From the NCBI RefSeq assembly GCF_002952215.1, contig NZ_CP022600.1:1302001-1366000 (forward strand): a DNA stretch of 64,000 nucleotides, in the 5' to 3' direction. This DNA is from Porphyrobacter sp. HT-58-2. GTDB taxonomy: Bacteria > Pseudomonadota > Alphaproteobacteria > Sphingomonadales > Sphingomonadaceae. The position numbers and the translations under genes are program-made. Under the pieces are notes generated by a model, which worked only from the letters and a program-made list of their open reading frames with translations, was not told the origin of the DNA and did no database searches. Below are positions 58,454 to 64,000 of this stretch, in pieces; position 1 is the first letter of the stretch; each line of letters begins with the position of its first letter.

Positions 58454-60769
58454 TCACCGGAACCGGGCGCGCAGGGACACGCCGATGTAACGATCCGCAT
58501 CGCGCGGGATCTGCAGCCGCCGCCCGTTTTCGACATTGAGCAGGACGTAGCTTTCATCGGTGATGTTGCGGACGTGGAAGGTCAGGCGGTACTGGTCTTC
58601 GGGATCGGAGAAGCCGACCGATGCGTTCCAGATGCCATAGGCCTCGATCGGGCCAGCATTGCCGAGATCGGAGAACTGGCTGCTGGTGTGGCGGAAATCG
58701 GTGTTGAGATACAGCACCGCCTTGTCGCCCAGATCGGTCGTGTAGTCACCGCCGATGGTATAGACGAACTCCGGAGCGAGCGGGAGGCGGGTGCCGTTGC
58801 GCGCGTCGGGGGCGTTGGTCAGCGGGTTGGGGTTGAACTCCTTCACGCGGGCATCGGCATAGGCCGCGCTGGCGCGCAGATTGAGCCCGGCAATCGGGTT
58901 CACGATCAGATCAGCCTCGAAGCCCTCGCTCTTGACCGTCCCGGCGTTGGTCAGGTTGGACACCGTCGCGCCGTTGACGACGATGAAGTTGTTGGCCTGG
59001 AACCCGTCATAGGTGACAGTGAAGGCCGACACGTTGAGCTGGACGCGGCGATCCCAGAACTGCGACTTCACCCCGATTTCAAAGCTGTCGGACAGCTCTT
59101 CCGAAATCGGCGCGGCATTGTTCGGAGCCGTGTGGTTGAAGAACACGTTGAACGCCGGACCCTTGTAGCCGCGGGTGTACGAACCGTAGAGCATCACGTC
59201 CTCGGTCGGTTCGAACTGGATGACCGCGCGGCCCGAAAGGTTGCCGTTGGTGGTCTCGCCCCGGCTGGTGTTGGTGCCGTTGCCACCATTGGCGACAAGG
59301 CCGCCTGCCGGATTGCCGACCACGCCCGGCCCGGTGGCCGGCAGGCCGGTTGCCGCGTTCACGCCCGGCGCACGGGTATGGGTGAATTCCAGATCGTCCC
59401 AGGTGTAACGCAGGCCGCCGGTCAGCGAGAGCTGCTCGGTGAAGCGATAGGTCGCCTGGCTGAAGATCGCATAGTTCACCGACCGCACATCGCTGCGCGA
59501 GGTCGCGGTGGGGAACAGGGTGTTCACGGTATCGCCAAGGTTGCACGGGGTGGCCCCGGTGCGCGGATCGACCGGCAGGGTCGAGCTGGCGCAGGTGATG
59601 TTGCGGCGCGTGAAGTCCTGCGAGTTGTCCGACTGCCAGGCGAAGACGCCGGCCTGATAGAAGAACGGCTTGGTCTGATCGGAGGCGATGCGGATTTCTG
59701 CCGAGACCTGCTCGGTCCGCACCACGCCGTCATCGTGCAGCTGGCCCGCACCCACGATCGCGCGCGGCAGGAAGTCGCCTTCGCGCAGTTCGCGGTTGAA
59801 CCAGTTGCGATAGCCCAGCACCACGCTGAGGGTATGGCTGTCGCTGATGTCGAAATCGCCGGTGCCGGTCAGGCTCCACTGCTCGTCCTGGGTCGAGGTG
59901 ACGAGGTTGTGGTTGATGAACCGCTGATCCTCGCCCAGCGCAACGCCGTTGGGCAGGCCGAGTTCGGCATCCTGCACCGCGCCGCGGCTGGCGCCGGTCA
60001 CGTCGGCGCAGCAATCATCATCGGCCTTGTAGTAATCGGCGATCAGGCGGACGCGGTTGCTGCCGTCGTCATAATCCATGATCCCGCGCAGGCCGTAGCG
60101 TTCATAGCCGTTGACCTTGCGGTTGCTGGCGCCGTTGATGTTGGTGATGTTGCCGTCGAAGCTGCCGTAAAAGCCGGTCAGGCGGGCGCTGAGATTTTCG
60201 GCAATCGGCCCGGACAGCGCCGCGCGCAGGCGGAATTCATCGCCTTCGAACCAGTCGGCATTGACTTCGGCCTCGAGCGTGTCGGTGCCGCCCTTGGAAA
60301 CGATGTTGACGAGGCCCGCCGAAGCGTTGCGGCCGAACAGCGTGCCTTGCGGGCCACGCAGCACTTCAAGCCGTTCGAGATCGACAAGGTCCATGAAGGC
60401 CTGACCCGACCGCGACAGCACGACGCCATCGACAACGGTGGACACAGAAGGCTCTGCCGCGACCGAGAAACTGATGGTGCCGACGCCGCGCATCACGATC
60501 GCGCTATTGGCGCTGGTGGTGCCCTTGCGGAAGGTCACGGACGGCACGACAGTCGAGATGTTCTCAAGGCTGAAGACCACGGCCTGCTGCAACCGGTCGC
60601 CCGAAACCGCAGTGATCGCGATCGGCACGTCCTGCACGTTTTCTTCGACTTTCTGTGCGGTTACAACGATTTCCTCGACCTGCGCCATAGCAGGCGCAGT
60701 GTGCATCAGCGCCAGCGAACTGGCGGAAAGGGCAAGCGTCTTGAGCGCGATTCGCGTGGTGGCGGACAT
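58454..60769 (-). CDS. TonB-dependent receptor
   Basis: 771 aa from ATG 60769. Signal peptide ends AMA-QVEE; TonB box EEIVVTAQKVEENVQDVPIA; plug with VMRGVGTISFSVAAEPSVST and LEVLRGPQGTLFGRNASAGL; barrel closing with GVSLRARFR. The TonB box and plug are of the type common in sphingomonad sugar- and aromatic-uptake receptors. Divergent from the GH31 gene with a 166-base gap, so likely under the same LacI control. Confidence 0.92.
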   Translation of the reverse strand: MSATTRIALKTLALSASSLALMHTAPAMAQVEEIVVTAQKVEENVQDVPIAITAVSGDRLQQAVVFSLENISTVVPSVTFRKGTTSANSAIVMRGVGTISFSVAAEPSVSTVVDGVVLSRSGQAFMDLVDLERLEVLRGPQGTLFGRNASAGLVNIVSKGGTDTLEAEVNADWFEGDEFRLRAALSGPIAENLSARLTGFYGSFDGNITNINGASNRKVNGYERYGLRGIMDYDDGSNRVRLIADYYKADDDCCADVTGASRGAVQDAELGLPNGVALGEDQRFINHNLVTSTQDEQWSLTGTGDFDISDSHTLSVVLGYRNWFNRELREGDFLPRAIVGAGQLHDDGVVRTEQVSAEIRIASDQTKPFFYQAGVFAWQSDNSQDFTRRNITCASSTLPVDPRTGATPCNLGDTVNTLFPTATSRSDVRSVNYAIFSQATYRFTEQLSLTGGLRYTWDDLEFTHTRAPGVNAATGLPATGPGVVGNPAGGLVANGGNGTNTSRGETTNGNLSGRAVIQFEPTEDVMLYGSYTRGYKGPAFNVFFNHTAPNNAAPISEELSDSFEIGVKSQFWDRRVQLNVSAFTVTYDGFQANNFIVVNGATVSNLTNAGTVKSEGFEADLIVNPIAGLNLRASAAYADARVKEFNPNPLTNAPDARNGTRLPLAPEFVYTIGGDYTTDLGDKAVLYLNTDFRHTSSQFSDLGNAGPIEAYGIWNASVGFSDPEDQYRLTFHVRNITDESYVLLNVENGRRLQIPRDADRYIGVSLRARFR

Positions 60770-60877
60770 TGGTGTTCTCTCCCCTGCATGATGATCGATC
60801 CGTTCTGGCGACCCCTTGCGGATCGTCGCCCCTGTGGCCGATCTTTCGCACATCGGGTTGCGCTTTCTGCGCTGGTA

Positions 60878-60892
60878 TGTCAAGCGGTGTCA
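60878..60892. promoter_or_regulatory. Possible LacI operator in the divergent promoter
   Basis: TGTCAAGCGGTGTCA has two TGNCA-type half-sites around a CG-rich centre. It lies in the 166-base gap between the TonB receptor and the GH31 gene. LacI-family sites are often such pseudo-palindromes. Weak evidence; one half-site is imperfect. Confidence 0.3.
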
Positions 60893-60935
60893 GATTGGGT
60901 TGGCGCGTAGTCCGGGACAGGAAAACGGGGTCTTG

Positions 60936-62924
60936 ATGGTGCAGATCACTGCCATCGAAGGAGGGTTCGACCTGCGAATTGCAGGCCGGACAATCCTTGC
61001 CCACCGATCGGATAATCCATCTATTTCATTGTCTTGTGGTAATCCGCAAGTGACGATGGTGCGCGGCAATTTCCGCCTTTCGGATGCCCCTGTGGCATTG
61101 CGGCCACTGGCTTGCGCAGAAATGCAGGGTGAGGGCCAATGGTTGCTTTCGAGCGCCGATGGCAGCGCGAAGGCCGCTGTGACTCTTGCGCCGGGCGCAT
61201 CGCGGCTGACGGTGCGGGCGTTCGGGCCGGAGGATCGCGTCACGCTCGACTTCACTCTCGCCCCCGATGACGTGCTGTGGGGCGGCGGCGAGCAGATGAG
61301 CTATCTTGCTCTGAATGGGCGAAAATTCCCGATCTGGACGAGCGAGCCGGGCGTCGGGCGCGAACCCGGTACGCCGCTGACCGATCAGGCCAGTGCCGAT
61401 GGCTCTTTTGCGGGCGGGGATTACTGGACGACCAATTACCCTGAACCCACGGTGCTGTGCTCGGGCGGCTGGGCGATCAGCCTTGCCAATACGGAATATG
61501 TCGAACTCGACGCGACCGAGGCGGGACGGCTGCGCGTTCATGTCTGGTCGGGCGAGATGGCGATCGACCTGTTCGAAGGCGCGCCCGCTGACCTCACTCG
61601 CCAGCTTGCCGCGCGCTTCGGCCCACGCCAGAGCCTGCCCGAATGGGCGCTGGGCGGGGCGGTGGTCGGCCTGAAGCAGGGCGAGGCCTCGTTCGCGCGG
61701 CTCGAAAGGCTTATTGATGCGGGCGCGGCGGTCGCCGGCCTGTGGTGCGAGGACTGGGTCGGTATCCGCGAAACGAGCTTCGGGCGCCGCCTGTTCTGGG
61801 ACTGGCAGTGGAACCCCGCCCGCTACCCCGATCTGCCCCAGCGCATCGCGGCGTTGAAGGCGCGCGGCATCCGCTTCCTCGGCTATGTGAACCCCTATCT
61901 CGCGGTCGACGGCCCGCTCTATCCCGAGGCGGTCGCGCAAGGCTACTTCGCCCGGCGGCTCGACAGCGACGCGCCCTATCTCGTCGATTTCGGCGAGTTC
62001 GATGCCGGCGTGGTCGACTTCTCCAATCCCGCCGCTGCCGATTGGTTCGCGGAAGAAGTGATCGGCAAGCGGATGCTCGATTTCGGCCTTGACGGGTGGA
62101 TGGCCGATTTTGGTGAGTATCTCCCCACCGACCTGCGCCTCCACGATGGCGATCCGATGCAGGAGCATAACCGCTGGCCCGTCCGCTGGGCCGAAGTCAA
62201 CGCCCGTGCGGTCGCCTCAAGGGGGCGGACAGGCGATGTGCTGTGGTTCATGCGCGCAGGCCACACCGGGGTGCAGGCCCATTGCCCCTTGCTGTGGGCG
62301 GGCGACCAGTCGGTGGATTTCAGCCGCCATGACGGGATCGGGACGGTGATCACCGCCGCGCTGTCATCGGGGCTGGTCGGCAATGCCTTCAGCCATTCGG
62401 ATGTCGGCGGCTACACCAGTCTGTTCGGCAATGTGCGGACCGAGGAGCTGATCCTGAGGTGGTACGAACTCGGCGCCTTCAGCCCGGTGTTCCGCACGCA
62501 TGAGGGCAACCGGCCGGACGACAATCTCCAGATCGACTCCTCGCCCGAACTGATCGCAGGTTTCGTGCGCTGGAGCCGTGTTCACGAGAGCCTCGCGCCC
62601 TATGTGCGCCACCTCGTCGCCGAGGCGCGAGATGCCGGCCTGCCCGCCCAGCGTGCGCTGTTCCTCCACTATCCGCAAGATCGCGAGACCTTCACGATTC
62701 AGGATCAGTTCCTCTATGGCGCAGACCTGATGGTGGCACCGGTGATCGAGGCGGGGGCGGTGATGCGCAAGGTCTATCTTCCGGAAGGGGCATGGCGGCA
62801 TGTGTGGAGCGGGCAGGACTTCGCGTCCGGCTGGCATAACGTGCCTGCACCCATTGGTGAGCCGCCGGTTTTCTATCGTCCTGACAGCGCCTTTGCCGAC
62901 CTGTTCGCCGGAGTAGCCGCATGA
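60936..62924 (+). CDS. yihQ: GH31 sulfoquinovosidase (YihQ/SmoI type)
   Basis: 662 aa from ATG 60936. Clear GH31 with close match to YihQ: nucleophile Asp391 in WMADFGEYLP, acid/base Asp457 in WAGDQSVDF. At the sulfonate-binding positions it has Lys247 (VGLKQG), Glu272 (CEDW), Arg285 and Trp288 (FGRRLFW), and Tyr493 (SDVGGY). This is the KERWY pattern of one group of sulfoquinovosidases, as opposed to the QQRWY pattern of the E. coli enzyme. It hydrolyses sulfoquinovosyl glycerol to sulfoquinovose and glycerol. No signal peptide: cytoplasmic. It overlaps the LacI gene by ATGA. Confidence 0.88.
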   Translation: MVQITAIEGGFDLRIAGRTILAHRSDNPSISLSCGNPQVTMVRGNFRLSDAPVALRPLACAEMQGEGQWLLSSADGSAKAAVTLAPGASRLTVRAFGPEDRVTLDFTLAPDDVLWGGGEQMSYLALNGRKFPIWTSEPGVGREPGTPLTDQASADGSFAGGDYWTTNYPEPTVLCSGGWAISLANTEYVELDATEAGRLRVHVWSGEMAIDLFEGAPADLTRQLAARFGPRQSLPEWALGGAVVGLKQGEASFARLERLIDAGAAVAGLWCEDWVGIRETSFGRRLFWDWQWNPARYPDLPQRIAALKARGIRFLGYVNPYLAVDGPLYPEAVAQGYFARRLDSDAPYLVDFGEFDAGVVDFSNPAAADWFAEEVIGKRMLDFGLDGWMADFGEYLPTDLRLHDGDPMQEHNRWPVRWAEVNARAVASRGRTGDVLWFMRAGHTGVQAHCPLLWAGDQSVDFSRHDGIGTVITAALSSGLVGNAFSHSDVGGYTSLFGNVRTEELILRWYELGAFSPVFRTHEGNRPDDNLQIDSSPELIAGFVRWSRVHESLAPYVRHLVAEARDAGLPAQRALFLHYPQDRETFTIQDQFLYGADLMVAPVIEAGAVMRKVYLPEGAWRHVWSGQDFASGWHNVPAPIGEPPVFYRPDSAFADLFAGVAA

Positions 62925-63925
62925 GCCGCGCCAACATCAAGGATGTCGCCGCCCGCGCAGGCGTCGCGGTCAAGACGGTCAGCCGCGTGCTCAACGGCCA
63001 CCCCTATGTCAGCGCCGAGTTGAAGGCGCGGGTCGAACAGGCGATGGCCGAGCTCGACTATCGGCCGAGCGTTGCCGCACGCATCCTGTCGGGTGCGAAA
63101 TCGGGGCAGATCGCGCTGATCTACGACAATCACAGCCCCTATTACATGTTCCAGATCCAGAAGGGCTGCTGGGACGTGTGCCACGAGAACGGCATCCGCT
63201 TGTTGGCGCAACCCGTCGACGTCGCCGACCCGCGCGTCGGGGAGCAGGTGCGCGGCCTTGTTAGCGAGACCCATGTCGACGGCATCATCCTGTCCTCGCC
63301 CGTCACCGACTGCGATCCGGTGCTGAGGGCGCTTGAGGGGATGGATGTGCCGTTCGTGCGGATCTCGCCGGGGACCAACCACGCGCTCACCTCCAGCGTG
63401 TTCATGGACGACGCGCAGGCCGCCGACGACATGACGACGCACCTCATCAATGCAGGCCACCGCCGGATCGGGTTCATCAAGGGCCATGCGAACCACATGG
63501 CCTCCGATGACCGGCTGTTCGGCTACCGCCGCGCGCTTGACCGTGTCGGCATCCCGTTCGAGCCGGGGCTGGTGGTCGATGGCGAATTCGACTTCGATTC
63601 CGGCGTGGCGGGCGCGCGGGCGCTGCTCGATCAACCCGATCGCCCGACCGCGATCTTCGCGTCGAATGACGACATGGCCGCCGGCGTGCTCGCTGTGGCG
63701 CATGACCGGGGGATCAACGTGCCTGCCGAGCTTTCGGTCGCGGGCTTCGACGATACCACGCTGGCGCGCACCGTCTGGCCGCCGCTCACCACCATTCGCC
63801 AGCCGATGGCCGAGCTTGCCCGGACGGCAACCCAGATCCTGATCGCAGGCGGGGACATCACCCACAAGCGCCTGCCCCATGACCTTGTCGAGCGCGCCTC
63901 GGTCGCTCCACCCAAGAGGAACTGA
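62921..63925 (+). CDS. LacI-family transcription regulator
   Basis: 334 aa. N-terminal HTH NIKDVAARAGVAVKTVSRVL with hinge helix and a periplasmic-binding-like sensor (DGIILSSPVTDCDP, then AGHRRIGFIKGHANHMASDD and FASNDDMAAGVLAVAHDRGI). Overlaps the sulfoquinovosidase gene and lies 2 bases before the aldo/keto reductase; probably senses the sugar or a breakdown product and controls the divergent receptor and this operon. Confidence 0.93.
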   Translation: MSRANIKDVAARAGVAVKTVSRVLNGHPYVSAELKARVEQAMAELDYRPSVAARILSGAKSGQIALIYDNHSPYYMFQIQKGCWDVCHENGIRLLAQPVDVADPRVGEQVRGLVSETHVDGIILSSPVTDCDPVLRALEGMDVPFVRISPGTNHALTSSVFMDDAQAADDMTTHLINAGHRRIGFIKGHANHMASDDRLFGYRRALDRVGIPFEPGLVVDGEFDFDSGVAGARALLDQPDRPTAIFASNDDMAAGVLAVAHDRGINVPAELSVAGFDDTTLARTVWPPLTTIRQPMAELARTATQILIAGGDITHKRLPHDLVERASVAPPKRN

Positions 63926-63927
63926 CA

Positions 63928-64000
63928 ATGAGTGAACTGCCCCTGCCGCCTGCAACCCGTACGCTCGGGAGCAGCGGGATAGACGTCTCCCCCATCGCCT
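63928..64000 (+). CDS. Aldo/keto reductase (5' part only)
   Basis: Only 24 codons: ELPLPPATRTLGSSGIDVSP plus IA. RTLGSSGIDVSPIA is the usual start of aldo/keto reductases (first beta strand). It begins 2 bases after the LacI stop. In the sulfoquinovose monooxygenase pathway of Agrobacterium an aldo/keto reductase (SmoB) reduces 6-oxo-glucose to glucose, so a SmoB counterpart is plausible, but the window ends too early to judge. Confidence 0.65.
   Translation, partial: MSELPLPPATRTLGSSGIDVSPIA

Noticed and set aside
56984..60910. A 1308-codon open frame on the + strand, opposite the MFS and TonB receptor genes
   Set aside because: It is antisense to two well-supported genes, its composition is Arg/Gly/His-rich as expected for the shadow frame of high-GC coding DNA, and no domain is seen.

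Overview
The window looks like chromosome of an alphaproteobacterium in the order Sphingomonadales, most likely Erythrobacteraceae or a close relative. The support is high GC, MmcB and PAS_5/DUF2141-type core genes, several TonB-dependent receptors, and a gene style with many 4-base ATGA start/stop overlaps. No species call can be made from sequence alone.

Region 1 (1-4.5 kb) is ordinary core: the start of an M48 peptidase, a PAS_5 protein, a DUF2141 protein coupled to a fatty-acid hydroxylase-type protein, mmcB, a small unknown gene and tRNA-Arg(CCG).

Region 2 (4524-28430) is a 23.9-kb integrative mobilizable element in the 3' end of that tRNA. It is bounded by a 48-bp perfect direct repeat (4476-4523 and 28383-28430). 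Its left arm is plasmid-like: a RepC-like initiator, a coupled unknown gene, an RHH/membrane mobilization accessory, a MobF relaxase-helicase, a ParA ATPase and a small RHH protein. No type IV secretion genes or coupling protein are present. Around parA there are four blocks of 8-bp-phased repeats (core ACATG, 27 units in total), which look like a centromere for the RHH/ParA pair. The middle holds small cargo genes, a GIY-YIG-like protein and a serine resolvase with its own res site. The right arm is a defence island. It has a small protein-CHAT protease-HNH cassette, then a Z1 helicase-like/TIR/unknown operon facing a cytosine methyltransferase/restriction endonuclease-like/vsr operon; vsr is frameshifted. 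Two tyrosine recombinases (one lacking its 5' end), an excisionase-like HTH gene, a degenerate repeat array and a lone RelB/DinJ-type antitoxin lie next to the right att site.

Region 3 (28431-31463) is wreckage of a second island at the same att site: the N-terminal part of another integrase, an internal hsdR fragment, an Mrr/McrB-like N-terminal fragment, and an IS3-family element with an A7G frameshift signal and no target duplication.

Region 4 (31.5-48.4 kb) is chromosomal. It has a long minus-strand glycogen run, glgP-glgB-glgC-glgA-pgm-glgX, followed by a haloalkane dehalogenase, an arylsulfatase and mobA. malQ is divergent from glgP.

Region 5 (48.7-64 kb) looks like a sulfur-sugar catabolic locus. 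A GH31 enzyme carries the five substrate-binding positions of a sulfoquinovosidase (K247, E272, R285, W288, Y493). It is followed by a LacI regulator and the start of an aldo/keto reductase, and is divergent from a TonB receptor and an MFS transporter. Nearby, a six-gene overlapping operon encodes a YeiH-type exporter, GlpD, an FMN reductase, a RibB-like protein that has lost key residues, and a SorA/SorB-type sulfite dehydrogenase. Read together, this suggests uptake and cleavage of sulfoquinovosyl glycerol, use of the glycerol, oxidative release of sulfite, oxidation of sulfite to sulfate, and export. The desulfonating monooxygenase is not in the window and would be expected past the right edge.
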